Positions 15,815 to 25,285 of a stretch of DNA of 64,000 nucleotides are shown one piece after another. The notes beneath the pieces were generated by a model. The model searched no databases. It was not told where the DNA came from and saw only the letters and a list, made by a program, of their open reading frames with translations. Positions within the stretch are counted from its first letter, which is position 1, and each line of letters starts with the position of its first letter. The position numbers were made by a program, and so were the translations under genes. Location: assembly GCF_002860255.1 (NCBI RefSeq), contig NZ_PGVE01000040.1, forward strand, positions 1 through 64,000, in the 5' to 3' direction. This DNA comes from Neobacillus cucumis. GTDB taxonomy: Bacteria > Bacillota > Bacilli > Bacillales > Cytobacillaceae.

Positions 15815-16666
15815 TTAAATCACTAAACGAATTTGGTTTCCAGCAGGGTCGCTAGTAACGAAGTAATTTCCTTCCTCTTTCAAAGGGGCACCAAATTGCT
15901 TCAACTGATTCATAACCTTTTCTCTTGCATTTTCATTAGGGAAAACAAGCGAATACCAATTTAAACCAACGCTATTTTTTGGTGGAGTAGGGGCTCCTGC
16001 TCCCTGCCAAGTATTGATAGCCACATGATGGTGATATCCGCCAGTTGAAAGAAATACCGCCTGTGGATAATAACTCACAACATCAAAACCGAGTCCCTTT
16101 GTGTAAAAGTCCTTTGCTTTTTCTAAGTTGCCTACATGAAGATGGATATGACCCATGATCGTTCCGGAAGGGAGACCCTTCCATTCCGCATTACTTACTG
16201 CTAGAATTCCTTCTGCATCCACCTGTTCGGTCGCCATTTCAACTAAACCATTATTCCATTTCCATTCACTAGAAGGACGATCACGATACACCTCAATCCC
16301 ATTTCCATCTGGATCATTCAGGTACAGTGCCTCACTTACATAATGATCTCCCGCTCCAAGTGGATAACCTGTTTCAACAATGTGCCGTAAAAAGACTCCT
16401 AAGTCAGCACGTGAAGGAAGTAAAATCGCAAAATGATACAATCCTGACATACGGTCTTGCTTAGGGATTACATCCACTGGTTCTTCAAGGGTTAATAGCG
16501 TTTTTTTTCCATCGGCCGTTAACTTAGCCTTGCGTTCACTTTTCTCCAACACCTGGAGTCCAATGATATTTTGATAGAACGTTACTGAATAATCGAGATT
16601 TTTAACCTTAATATTAACTTCACCAACATATATATTTGGCTCCTGATGAAACTTATCCACTTTCAT
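15815..16666 (-). CDS. VOC-family protein, catechol 2,3-dioxygenase (CatE) like
   Basis: A 283-residue protein with two vicinal-oxygen-chelate repeats. The first (about 10-140) has NIKVKNLDYSVTFYQNIIGL and DPDGNGIEVYRDRP; the second (about 170-283) has HIHLHVGNLEKAKDFY, HHHVAINTW and ends DPAGNQIRLVI. It resembles the CatE-like extradiol dioxygenases of Bacillus, which act on catechols and quinones. In the second module the usual metal-ligand Glu at the end is Arg (NQIRL), while the first keeps Glu, so the active centre may differ from classical enzymes. The start is placed at 16666; a longer frame reaches 16708. Confidence 0.78.
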   Translation of the reverse strand: MKVDKFHQEPNIYVGEVNIKVKNLDYSVTFYQNIIGLQVLEKSERKAKLTADGKKTLLTLEEPVDVIPKQDRMSGLYHFAILLPSRADLGVFLRHIVETGYPLGAGDHYVSEALYLNDPDGNGIEVYRDRPSSEWKWNNGLVEMATEQVDAEGILAVSNAEWKGLPSGTIMGHIHLHVGNLEKAKDFYTKGLGFDVVSYYPQAVFLSTGGYHHHVAINTWQGAGAPTPPKNSVGLNWYSLVFPNENAREKVMNQLKQFGAPLKEEGNYFVTSDPAGNQIRLVI

Positions 16667-16928
16667 CCCCACCCTTTTTGTTAATCTTACATTATTATTC
16701 ATTATCATTTCCGTTTCTAATCTGTTTCCATTCTATTTCATATAGACAAAATCTGAAATCGACACCTTTAGTGTACCTCTTATTTATCTTGAATTCAAGT
16801 ATTTTAATTTTGAACTATTTATCAAAAACTAAAATTACACATAGTCTTTACACTCTCTTAACACCCCCTTTAGAAAAAATCCATTATCCACAAATACAAT
16901 ATAGTAAACAAACAATTGGAGGGATTGG

Positions 16929-17774
16929 ATGAAGGTAACAGTTGCTGGGGCAGGGTATGTAGGGTTGGTTACTAGTGCTTGTTTAGCAGAATTAGGGCAT
17001 CAGGTGACATGCATTGATGTTCAAAAGGAAAAAATTGATATGCTTCAATCTGGTCATTCTCCTATCTATGAACCAGGGTTAGAAGTCCTTTTGGAAAAAA
17101 ATCTGCGTAAAAAGCAGCTTCATTTTACCACGAATCCTCAAGACGCCTATTCAGAAACTGATATCATATTTATTGCAGTTGGAACTCCCGAAAAAGAAGA
17201 CGGCTCAGCAGATCTGAAATACATACATGTGACTGCCCATACTATTGCTAATTATATTGAGCAGGATGTCATTGTCTGTACGAAAAGCACTGTTCCTGTT
17301 GGTACAAACGAGATCATTCAACACATTATTGATAGCAGGAAACCTCCTAATCTCAAAGCAGTAGTAGTCGCCAATCCCGAATTTCTAAGTGAGGGCTCAG
17401 CCATTATAGACTTTTTCCATGGTGATCGCATTGTAATTGGCACCAACGATCCAAAGGCGGCTGCTGAAATGGAGCACTTATACCTTCCATTGCAAATCCC
17501 GATTTTTAAAACAGACATCAGAAGTGCAGAAATGATTAAATATGCTTCAGATGCCTTTTTAGCTACAAAAATTAGTTTTATTAATGAAATGACCTTCATT
17601 TGCGAAAACGTCGGAGCCAACATAGAGGAAGTTGCGTATGGGATCGGTCAGGACAAACGGATCGGCCCTCATTTTCCCAAGGCAGGGATTGGCTTTAGCA
17701 GCTCTTGTTTTCCTAAAGATACAACAAGGAAAGTTATATGGAGAGGGGAAAAGAATTATGATGAGAATTATTGA
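16929..17774 (+). pseudogene. UDP-glucose 6-dehydrogenase, C-terminally truncated
   Basis: The N-terminal NAD domain is intact (GAGYVG at 7-12, FIAVGTP, TKSTVPVGT, NPEFLSEG, and the central helix AEMIKYASDAFLATKISFINE). The frame ends at 281 residues, whereas the family has about 440. It stops 21 residues after the catalytic Cys260; the usual GFGGSCFPKD reads GFSSSCFPKD. The final residues derive from the ribosome site and start of the next gene, which it overlaps by 17 bases, so a deletion appears to have removed the UDP-binding domain. It has its own GGAGG site and ATG. It is probably inactive as an oxidase producing UDP-glucuronate. Confidence 0.75.
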
Positions 17775-18288
17775 TGCATTTTACGGACTGGAATGCCGTG
17801 TATTTCAAAAAGTAAACCGGCATTATGATAAAAAGTTTTTAAATCTTTTTTTCCGAATCATTACACAGTTTGGAGGAGCTGACATTACCATCGCTGTTTC
17901 CTTTCTCCTTATAGTTATCTTATCAGGTGAGCCGAAGTTAACCGCCATCTCAAGCGGGCTTGCATTATCCGCAAGCCATATCCCTGTCCATATCATAAAG
18001 CAGCTTTTTCCTAGAAAAAGACCTTATTTAATATTAGAAAGTACAAAGTTTCCAGCTAATCCATTACAAGATCATTCATTCCCATCAGGTCATACTACAG
18101 CGATCTTTTCCATTGTTACCCCCTATATCTTATACATTCCACAACTGGCAATTATCCTCATTCCTTTAGGGATTGGTGTAGGGATATCTAGAATTTATCT
18201 AGGGCTTCATTATCCCTCGGATATCCTTGCAGGGGGAATTCTTGGTTCACTTACGGGGGTCATTTGTTTTTGCCTATTATGTCTGTAG
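17758..18288 (+). CDS. PAP2-family membrane phosphatase
   Basis: A 176-residue integral membrane phosphatase of the PAP2/undecaprenyl-diphosphatase type. The three active-site motifs are present: KQLFPRKRP near residue 80, PSGHTT near 110 and SRIYLGLHYPSD near 145. Five or six helices. I chose the ATG at 17758 (GAGAGGGG upstream); the frame extends into the dehydrogenase gene without another site. It is followed by a glycosyltransferase after 24 bases, so the two may act on a lipid-linked sugar or phospholipid; the substrate is not determined. Confidence 0.88.
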   Translation: MMRIIDAFYGLECRVFQKVNRHYDKKFLNLFFRIITQFGGADITIAVSFLLIVILSGEPKLTAISSGLALSASHIPVHIIKQLFPRKRPYLILESTKFPANPLQDHSFPSGHTTAIFSIVTPYILYIPQLAIILIPLGIGVGISRIYLGLHYPSDILAGGILGSLTGVICFCLLCL

Positions 18289-18312
18289 GCAGCTCATTTT
18301 AGGAGGGATGAT

Positions 18313-19455
18313 ATGAGGATTGCCATTTTCACAGATACTTTTTATCCTGACATCAATGGTGTAGCCCAAACATTAAAACGCCTAACTACCTTTTTAGAGG
18401 CTCAAAACATTACATTTAAAGTATTTGCACCAGACTCTTCTACAGAGGATTTGGTTTCTGGCCCTATTCACCGCTCTAAGAGCCTTTCCTTTTTTTTGTA
18501 CCCAGAATGCCGTTTAGCTCTTCCCAACCTATTTCAGATGAAATCAGAAATTCAAGAATTTAAGCCTGATTTAATTCATGTGGCTACCCCGTTTAACATT
18601 GGCCTTTGCGGTGTTTATTTTTCAAAAAAACTTAATATCCCGCTAGTTGGCTCCTATCATACTAATTTTGATCATTATCTGCAGTACTATCATCTCCCCT
18701 TTCTATCAAAATTACATTGGAACTACATGCATTGGTTCCATCGAACATGTAAAAAGATTTTCGTCCCCTCCCCTGCAACATATCAACTATTAAAACAGCA
18801 TGGTTTTACCAATCTTGAGCTTTGGCCAAGAGGAGTGGATTGCCAGCTTTATCATCCTTATTATGATAAGCAATCTGTAAAGGAGCGTTACTGTAAGCCC
18901 GATTCTTACCTCCTTACCTATGTAGGCCGCTTAGCTCCCGAGAAGGATTTATCTACACTCCTAGCTGCAGCAAAATCACTCCCATCAGACATCAATCAAA
19001 AAATTCATTGGTTAATTATTGGCGATGGCCCTTTGCGAGAAGAACTAGAAAGTCAAGCGCCACCGAATATGACATTTACCGGATACTTAGGCGGCGAGCG
19101 TTTGGCAGAGGTATATGCCGCTTCAGACTTATTTGTTTTCCCTTCTTCCTCCGAAACCTTTGGGAATGTAGTATTGGAATCGCTCGCTTGTGGAACACCC
19201 GTGATAGGTGCAAAAGCAGGTGGTGTACAGCATCTTATTAAGGCAGGGGTAACCGGACTTTTGTGTAATCCCGGAAAGGTAGAGGAGATTTCGAAAGCTA
19301 TTCTTTACCTCCTATCAAATAATCGATTACGAGAACAAATGGGAAGATCAGGACGACAATATGCGCTTGCCCAAAACTGGGAGCATATTTTGCATAACCT
19401 CCTTTGCCAATATAAAGACGTCATCCATGAGCGTGAAATACAAAAATACGCTTAA
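18313..19455 (+). CDS. GT4 glycosyltransferase (MgtA/GtfA-like)
   Basis: A 380-residue GT-B glycosyltransferase. The N-terminal acceptor domain begins IAIFTDTFYPDINGVAQTLKRL, typical of lipid-directed mannosyl- or glucosyltransferases. The C-terminal donor domain has YVGRLAPEKDL and the retaining GT4 motif SSSETFGNVVLESLACGTPV (E...E). There is no membrane helix, so it is peripheral. AGGAGG precedes the ATG and it is cotranscribed with the PAP2 gene. Donor and acceptor cannot be named; glycolipid synthesis is inferred. Confidence 0.88.
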   Translation: MRIAIFTDTFYPDINGVAQTLKRLTTFLEAQNITFKVFAPDSSTEDLVSGPIHRSKSLSFFLYPECRLALPNLFQMKSEIQEFKPDLIHVATPFNIGLCGVYFSKKLNIPLVGSYHTNFDHYLQYYHLPFLSKLHWNYMHWFHRTCKKIFVPSPATYQLLKQHGFTNLELWPRGVDCQLYHPYYDKQSVKERYCKPDSYLLTYVGRLAPEKDLSTLLAAAKSLPSDINQKIHWLIIGDGPLREELESQAPPNMTFTGYLGGERLAEVYAASDLFVFPSSSETFGNVVLESLACGTPVIGAKAGGVQHLIKAGVTGLLCNPGKVEEISKAILYLLSNNRLREQMGRSGRQYALAQNWEHILHNLLCQYKDVIHEREIQKYA

Positions 19456-19473
19456 ATAAGTGATAAAGTGAAT

Positions 19474-19520
19474 AATGGTGTCAGGCACCACACGAAGTGT
19501 GGTGCCTGACACCATTTTTT
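19474..19520. terminator. 20-bp perfect hairpin terminator
   Basis: A perfect 20-bp stem (19474-19493/19497-19516) with loop GAA, followed by TTTT on the plus strand. It contains GGTGTCAGGCACC and its complement, the core of the window's hairpin family. It ends the glycosyltransferase gene and abuts the tcyP stop. Confidence 0.85.
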
Positions 19521-20901
19521 AGGCTTCTACTATATTAGGCTGGTTGTACGTCTCTTCGTCGAATTCACCTGTTGCTTTGCTTGTGAGGACACCTGCTGTC
19601 ATTGCTCCACTGACGTTTAAGGCCGTACGTCCCATGTCAATGAGCGGCTCGACTGAGATGAGGAGCCCGACGATGGCTATAGGCAGATTCATAACTGATA
19701 AGACAATTAAGGCTGCGAACGTGGCTCCTCCTCCTACACCAGCAACGCCCAATGAGCTAATAGCTACCACAAGAATAAGAGTCACTATAAAAGATAGGCT
19801 TGTTGGATCAATCCCTGCACTAGGTGCAACCATCACCGCTAACATGGCTGGATAAATTCCTGCACACCCATTTTGGCCAATTGATAACCCAAATGAACCG
19901 GCAAAATTCGCAATTCCCTCCGAAACACCAAGGTCTTTGGTTTGTGTTTTGATTGTCATTGGCAAGGTTCCTGCACTTGTTCGTGAAGTGAAAGCAAAGG
20001 TTAAAGTTGGAAGTCCCTTCTTCACATATCTGAACGGATTCAGTTTTGCTAGAAATAAAAGAATTATATGCACCACGAACATGATGATAAGAGCCACATA
20101 AGAAGCTATGACAAACTTCCCAAGTTTCACAATCGCTTCATAATCACTTGTTGCTGCCACTTTTGTGATAATGGCAAGAATTCCATACGGAGTTAAGCGA
20201 AGGATGAGTGTGACAACCCTCATAGTAATGGAATATAAGGTATCTATAATCTTTGCGAAAAACTCGGCAGGCCCAGGGTCCTTTCGTTTCACCCCAAGGT
20301 AGGCAATCCCGATAAAAGCCGCAAAGATAACAACTGCAATGGTAGATGTTGCTCTTGCCCCTGTTAAATCTTGAAATGGATTACTTGGAATTAACTCAGT
20401 GATTTGCTGCGGCAGGGTCATCTTTTCAATTCCTGCAGCCCTTTCCGCTAATTGATCATTTCGTGCTTTTTCAGCATCACCCGCGGTAAGGTGCACGCCA
20501 TCAAGACCGAAACCCAAAGCAGAGCCAATTCCAATCGCTGCTGAAACAGCTGTTGTCCCTAGTAAGATCCCAATGACCAGAAAACTGATTTTCCCTAAAT
20601 TTTTGGTTAGTTTGAGTTTTGTGAACGCACCAATAATGGAAATGAAGACAAGCGGCATAACCACCATCTGAAGCAGTTTTATATAACCGATACCGACAAT
20701 ATTAAACCAATCAATGGATTTTGTAGTCACATCATGTGTAGTTCCATATATCAAATGAATAAGAAAACCGAAAATAATACCTAAAGCTAAGGCTGTAAAA
20801 ACTCGTTTTGAAAAGGAAACATGCTTTTTCTGCATCACAAATAAACCATACATAAGCAAAAGTAAAACAGCGATATTAACAATAATTAGAAAAGTATTCA
20901 T
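19519..20901 (-). CDS. tcyP: L-cystine sodium/proton symporter TcyP
   Basis: Imports L-cystine across the membrane. The 460 residues form the dicarboxylate/amino-acid:cation symporter fold. Landmarks match B. subtilis TcyP closely: QKKHVSFSKRVFTALALGIIFG near the N-terminus, NPFQDLTGARATSTI, the hairpin serine motif FAFTSRTSAGTLP, SIGQNGCAGIYPAML, and VEPLIDMGRTALNVSGAMTAG. GGGGAGG precedes the ATG. Single gene; a CAAACGTTTG palindrome lies about 100 bases upstream. Confidence 0.94.
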   Translation of the reverse strand: MNTFLIIVNIAVLLLLMYGLFVMQKKHVSFSKRVFTALALGIIFGFLIHLIYGTTHDVTTKSIDWFNIVGIGYIKLLQMVVMPLVFISIIGAFTKLKLTKNLGKISFLVIGILLGTTAVSAAIGIGSALGFGLDGVHLTAGDAEKARNDQLAERAAGIEKMTLPQQITELIPSNPFQDLTGARATSTIAVVIFAAFIGIAYLGVKRKDPGPAEFFAKIIDTLYSITMRVVTLILRLTPYGILAIITKVAATSDYEAIVKLGKFVIASYVALIIMFVVHIILLFLAKLNPFRYVKKGLPTLTFAFTSRTSAGTLPMTIKTQTKDLGVSEGIANFAGSFGLSIGQNGCAGIYPAMLAVMVAPSAGIDPTSLSFIVTLILVVAISSLGVAGVGGGATFAALIVLSVMNLPIAIVGLLISVEPLIDMGRTALNVSGAMTAGVLTSKATGEFDEETYNQPNIVEA

Positions 20902-20994
20902 CGTATTCCTCCCCTGTTTCCTTATAGAAAAAATCCAACTTTCCTATCAGTCAACTCGGAATTACACCCACCTGAACCTTCTGCATTTATCATT

Positions 20995-21010
20995 TATCAA
21001 ACGTTTGATA
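20995..21010. repeat. AAACGTTT palindrome upstream of tcyP
   Basis: TATCAAACGTTTGATA is a perfect 16-bp palindrome. It shares its core with the cluster near lemA/yggT (13.8-14.5 kb). Confidence 0.5.
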
Positions 21011-21091
21011 GTAAATAAATATGCCAAGTTCACCATTATATACACACCAAATACAGGCAAACATAATAAAAGTTTTTATCGTGATAACAAG

Positions 21092-21149
21092 AAAAAGGGT
21101 GACAGGCACCACCCGTGGACTGTGTCCACGAGTGGTGCCTGTCACCCTT
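21092..21149 (-). terminator. 26-bp hairpin terminator of the PAS kinase gene
   Basis: A 26-bp stem with one mismatch and loop TGT (21095-21149), followed on the minus strand by TTTTTC. It holds GGTGACAGGCACC (21098-21110) and its complement, again the hairpin family core. Confidence 0.85.
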
Positions 21150-21159
21150 AAAAATATTT

Positions 21160-22785
21160 TCAACTTGCGAGTGGGAGTTTGATTTCAACCTTGGTTCCTA
21201 CTTCTAGTTTGCTTGTGTAAGCAATGCTGCCTTGGTGTTGTTTCAGGATTTTGTGGCAGATCATGACGCCAAGGCCTGTTCCTTTTTCTTTTAAGCTGTA
21301 GAACGGCTCTCCTAAACGCGGAAGCAATTCCTCAGGAATACCAGAGCCTTGATCCTGCACGGAAATCACACATTCGTTTGCTCCCTCTTTCTCCAGTCTA
21401 ATTTGGATATTACCGCCATTTGGCATCGCTTCAATAGCATTCTTTAATACATTTAAGAAAACCTGTTTTAATTGATTCTTTTCCCCTTTACTAACAAATG
21501 GACCGCCATCAACCAAAAGATCAAACTGAATATTGTTCATATTGGCTTGAGGATGAAGAAGCTCGACTGTTTTTTCTAGTAACTCCCCTAGATTCACATC
21601 ATTTAGCTGTACGGCCTGCGGTTTTCCTAGAGACAGAAGTTCGCTCGTAATCGTTTCAATCCGCTCCAGTTCACTTAAAAGTATATCGTTATATTGAATA
21701 GAACTATTTTCTGCTTTATATAACTGCACAAAGCCTTTGATGGTCGTCAATGGATTTCGAATCTCATGTGCCACTCCTGCAGCCAACTCTCCGACGATCG
21801 ACAGTTTTTCCGACTGCAAAAGAATTTCTTCTGACTTTTTCCGCTCCGATATATCCCTGCTAACAATGACAATGTTTTCTACGTTGTCTTCTTTCCCTGT
21901 TACAGGCATACACTTCGACTCAAATTCAATCCAATGTCCAGCCTTATGCCTAATTCGAATTTCCATCGAGTGTGACTCTTTATCTTCAAACATCCGATGA
22001 ATCGCCTCTCGAAACATCAGGTCATCATCTGGATGAATCAATTGAAAACATCTATGCTTCATTAGTTCAGAGCATGGATAGCCTAATACATATTCATGGG
22101 AAGGAGAAAGGTAACTAATCGCATGTTCTTTATTCATTAATAGAATGAGATCAGAAGTGTTCTCTGCAATTAACCGGTATTTTGCTTCACTTGCTTCCAC
22201 TAGCTTGTACGTATCCGATAACTTGCGATTTAACCGGTGGAGTTTTTCATAGGATTCAATGAGTAAAACACCAATCATTACACCCAGCAATACGAAAAGC
22301 AGGTATTGCAAATGAAATAATGGTTTATCTCGAAAAACATGAAATAGGATAGGGACCAAGATGACATAAATCAGAGTATACGCTGCGTAAAAAATAATAC
22401 TTCTTTTTACATGGGTAAGTCGTTTGGTGAAGAAGTGAATAATTGTAAAAGTAATCATGATCAGCATCCAGCCAATAATCGCCGTAGTCCATTGACCACT
22501 TTCAAACAATCTCATCCCTAAGGAAAGTGACCCTGTTATCAATCCCGGCAGAGGACCAAAATAGACAAACGATAAAATGAGCGGGGCATAGCGAATATCA
22601 TATGAATAGCCCTGCTGTTGAAAAGATAACTTTATCAGGACTATAGACACAATTCCCCCATAGATCCCCACCCAATATCGCAAATTCTTAATTGGCTTAT
22701 GATGAATAAATGAACCGATTATTAGTGGTGCACTGACCATTACAGAAAAAATCGAGAGATTAATAATGTAGTCTAAAAGAACCAA
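21160..22785 (-). CDS. PAS histidine kinase with 5TM sensor (KinB-like)
   Basis: A 541-residue orphan kinase. The N-terminal five helices (about 5-185) contain RYAPLILSFVYFGPLPGLITG, typical of 5TM receptors of the LYT type. A PAS domain (about 200-320, ending VIVSRDISERKKSEE) follows, then HisKA with His in VAHEIRNPLTT and an ATPase with NVLKNAIEAMPNGG and GTGLGV. This architecture is that of sporulation kinases such as KinB and related Bacillus kinases that lack a neighbouring regulator. The start is a TTG at 22785 with a GGTGGGAG site; an alternative TTG is at 22800. Confidence 0.87.
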   Translation of the reverse strand: MVLLDYIINLSIFSVMVSAPLIIGSFIHHKPIKNLRYWVGIYGGIVSIVLIKLSFQQQGYSYDIRYAPLILSFVYFGPLPGLITGSLSLGMRLFESGQWTTAIIGWMLIMITFTIIHFFTKRLTHVKRSIIFYAAYTLIYVILVPILFHVFRDKPLFHLQYLLFVLLGVMIGVLLIESYEKLHRLNRKLSDTYKLVEASEAKYRLIAENTSDLILLMNKEHAISYLSPSHEYVLGYPCSELMKHRCFQLIHPDDDLMFREAIHRMFEDKESHSMEIRIRHKAGHWIEFESKCMPVTGKEDNVENIVIVSRDISERKKSEEILLQSEKLSIVGELAAGVAHEIRNPLTTIKGFVQLYKAENSSIQYNDILLSELERIETITSELLSLGKPQAVQLNDVNLGELLEKTVELLHPQANMNNIQFDLLVDGGPFVSKGEKNQLKQVFLNVLKNAIEAMPNGGNIQIRLEKEGANECVISVQDQGSGIPEELLPRLGEPFYSLKEKGTGLGVMICHKILKQHQGSIAYTSKLEVGTKVEIKLPLAS

Positions 22786-22919
22786 CGGACTCCCACCCAA
22801 ACTTTGTCAAATTACGATATATTTCATATCTTAAACCAGAGTTAATTCTATTGCTATATGGAAAATATTATTTTTTTGTAGAAATTTTAACACAGGAAGA
22901 ACTTTTAAAATAAGAACAT

Positions 22920-24335
22920 TTATTTAATATCGTAGAGCTTACACTTCTCGTAAAACCTCGTTTTTCCTATTTCCAGCAGCCTTGCAGCTTCTTGCTTATT
23001 CCCACTAGTCACCGTCAGAGCCTTCAAAATCGCTTCCTTTTCCACTTGAGCCACTGCTTCTTTTAACGGAGTTATTTGAGAAGACATTTCCTCAACAGAT
23101 TCTGCTTCACCCATTGCACTGGCAATCCCGTTAGAATTTTGCCCTTCTCGTAAATATAACGGCAGATGAAACACTTCAATGGTTTGCCCATCAAGGACAT
23201 TAATGGCCCGCTCCAACACATTCTCCAGCTCACGAATATTCCCAGGCCACGAATGCTCCATCAGTCTTTGCTCCACCTCTTCGGACATTCCAATTCCCGT
23301 TCGAAAGAACTTTCGCTCCAGCTTTTTTAATAGACTCATAGAAATTAACTTAATGTCCCCTTTCCGTTTATTCAATGGGGGAATTTCAATTTTAATAACA
23401 TTTAAACGGTAATATAAATCACGACGGAACTTTCCTTCCTCCACCATCTTTTCTAAATCACGGTGTGTAGCAGCAATGATACGGACATCGACAGGAATGG
23501 ATTTTTGGCCCCCGACCCGCTGGACTTCTTTTTCCTGCAAAACTCGAAGCAGTTTACTTTGCATCGATAGCGGCATATCACCAATCTCATCTAGAAAAAG
23601 AGTACCGTTATGGGCTATTTCAAATTGTCCCTTTTTCCCTCCCTTTTTTGCACCAGTAAACGCGCCATCATCATACCCAAAAAGTTCTGATTCCAGGAGA
23701 TGTTCAGGAATAGAAGCACAGTTGATGGCTACAAACGGCAAGGAGGAACGAAGGCTATGGTTATGTATGGCATGGGCAAACAATTCCTTACCTGTTCCTG
23801 ATTCTCCTATTAAAAGAACAGATGAATTGCTGGCAGAAATTCGTTCAGCCAATTTTTTCGCAGCAAGAAAAGGCTGGCTGCTGCCAATTAAATCATGAAA
23901 ATAGTATTTACTCTTTAACTCTTTTTCTACTTTTGTTTTATAATATTTTAACTCTTCCACTAAATGCTGAATCTTTGTTTTATACATCCGCCATTCCTCA
24001 GGACTGCGAAACATAACGGTTCCAAGTGCACCTACAAGTTCACCATCCACGATGAGCGGATATCGGTTGGCAATCATTTCACTGCCATTGATCGGATGCA
24101 GGGCCGCCAGCTCTTTTTGTCCAGTTTTAGCGACAATATGCATCCGAGTGTTTTCAATCACATCCTGAACAGGGCGATTGATGGCAACCTCAACCGTTGT
24201 CCCCAAAAACTCACAATAGGCTTCATTAATATATATAATTTTTCCTTCACGGTCAGTCACGACGATTCTTTCTGCTAATAGATTAATAATTTGTTCATGC
24301 CAGCCAGCTGGAATCGCTTCCATTCTACTGTTCAT
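22920..24335 (-). CDS. Sigma-54 dependent activator (PAS-AAA-Fis)
   Basis: A 471-residue bacterial enhancer-binding protein that remodels sigma-54 (SigL) RNA polymerase. It has a PAS domain at about 13-110, a helical linker at 112-145, an AAA+ domain with Walker A GESGTGKE (177-184), the sigma-54 contact loop GAFTGA (224-229) and Walker B FLDEIGDM, and a C-terminal Fis-type HTH (about 430-470, [18 protein letters not shown]). It has no receiver domain, so a ligand at the PAS domain is likely. It is encoded beside the hydroxybutyrate genes, which have two -24/-12 promoters, its probable targets. Confidence 0.94.
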   Translation of the reverse strand: MNSRMEAIPAGWHEQIINLLAERIVVTDREGKIIYINEAYCEFLGTTVEVAINRPVQDVIENTRMHIVAKTGQKELAALHPINGSEMIANRYPLIVDGELVGALGTVMFRSPEEWRMYKTKIQHLVEELKYYKTKVEKELKSKYYFHDLIGSSQPFLAAKKLAERISASNSSVLLIGESGTGKELFAHAIHNHSLRSSLPFVAINCASIPEHLLESELFGYDDGAFTGAKKGGKKGQFEIAHNGTLFLDEIGDMPLSMQSKLLRVLQEKEVQRVGGQKSIPVDVRIIAATHRDLEKMVEEGKFRRDLYYRLNVIKIEIPPLNKRKGDIKLISMSLLKKLERKFFRTGIGMSEEVEQRLMEHSWPGNIRELENVLERAINVLDGQTIEVFHLPLYLREGQNSNGIASAMGEAESVEEMSSQITPLKEAVAQVEKEAILKALTVTSGNKQEAARLLEIGKTRFYEKCKLYDIK

Positions 24336-24420
24336 AGATTCACATCCTTACAATGTTGAATATATTTATTATAACAAAGGATTTTTGATGTTTTAACTAG
24401 CTAAGAATATTTACCATAAA

Positions 24421-24459
24421 AAAGAAAATCCTATCCGGATACCGAATAGGATTTTCTTT
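24421..24459 (-). terminator. Terminator of the gntP-bdhA operon
   Basis: A 14-bp stem (24421-24434/24446-24459) with A and T runs on both sides, directly after the dehydrogenase stop. Confidence 0.85.
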
Positions 24460-24463
24460 TTTA

Positions 24464-25249
24464 TTATTGAGCTGTGTATCCGCCATCCAAAATAACCGCC
24501 TGCCCTGTGATCCCTCTTCCTTTATCACTTGCTAAAAAGACGGCATAATCCGCTATTTCCGTTACGGATAGTAGTCTTTTTTGTGGAACTAGCGGTAAGA
24601 GCACCTCATCAATGACACTATCTAAGCTGACATTTCTAGTGGCTGCAAGGTCAGCCAACTGGTTTCTAACCAGCGGTGTATCAACATATCCTGGACAAAG
24701 GGCGTTAACTGTTATTCCGCTGGTTGCACCTTCCAATGCCGCAACCTTTGTTAATCCGATAACCCCATGTTTTGCACTATTATAAGCAGCTTTTCCGGCA
24801 AAGCCAATCACTCCGTTGATCGACGCCATATTAATAATTCTTCCAAAGCCCTGTTCCTTCATCAATGGAAACACATTTTTAATACCGATGAACGGTGCGG
24901 TTAACATAATTTTTACTAACAGCTCAAATTTCTCCGTTGGAAACTCTTCAATTGGTGAAACATACTGCATTCCGGCATTGTTAATTAAAATATCAAGGCT
25001 GCCAAATGTATTATATGCCAGTTGAATACTATTTTTAAAAGCTTCCTCATTGGTGACATCACATGGAGCAGCTAAGGCTTCAAATCCTTGCTCTCTTAAT
25101 TCTGCCGCCACCTGCTCACTTTTTTCTGCATTTAAATCGGAAATGACAACCTTTGCTCCTTCTAGGGCAAAAGTTTTGGCAATTTCTAAACCAATCCCGC
25201 TGGCTGAACCGGTAATAAAGGCTGTTTTTCCTAGTAATAACTTGCTCAT
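24464..25249 (-). CDS. bdhA: 3-hydroxybutyrate dehydrogenase (SDR)
   Basis: Oxidises D-3-hydroxybutyrate to acetoacetate with NAD. A 261-residue short-chain dehydrogenase with cofactor motif TGSASGIG (14-21), NNAG, catalytic Ser in MASINGV, and YNSAK. The residues around the active site (GFAGKAAYNSAKHGVIGLTK, LCPGYVDTPLVRNQ) match bacterial 3-HBDHs. It is the second gene of the GntP permease operon (36-base gap, AGGAGG site). The thiolase and CoA transferase upstream would convert its product to acetyl-CoA. Confidence 0.92.
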   Translation of the reverse strand: MSKLLLGKTAFITGSASGIGLEIAKTFALEGAKVVISDLNAEKSEQVAAELREQGFEALAAPCDVTNEEAFKNSIQLAYNTFGSLDILINNAGMQYVSPIEEFPTEKFELLVKIMLTAPFIGIKNVFPLMKEQGFGRIINMASINGVIGFAGKAAYNSAKHGVIGLTKVAALEGATSGITVNALCPGYVDTPLVRNQLADLAATRNVSLDSVIDEVLLPLVPQKRLLSVTEIADYAVFLASDKGRGITGQAVILDGGYTAQ

Positions 25250-25285
25250 TTATATGAACCTCCTAAATGTCTAGTAATCTCTCTT

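Noticed and set aside
17632-17757. N-terminal extension of the PAP2 protein into the dehydrogenase gene
   Set aside because: The region encodes the dehydrogenase in another frame; the ATG at 17758 has a good ribosome site and gives the usual family length.
22801-22919. Cognate response regulator for the PAS kinase
   Set aside because: The neighbour is a sigma-54 activator without a receiver domain, so the kinase and activator are probably not a phosphotransfer pair.
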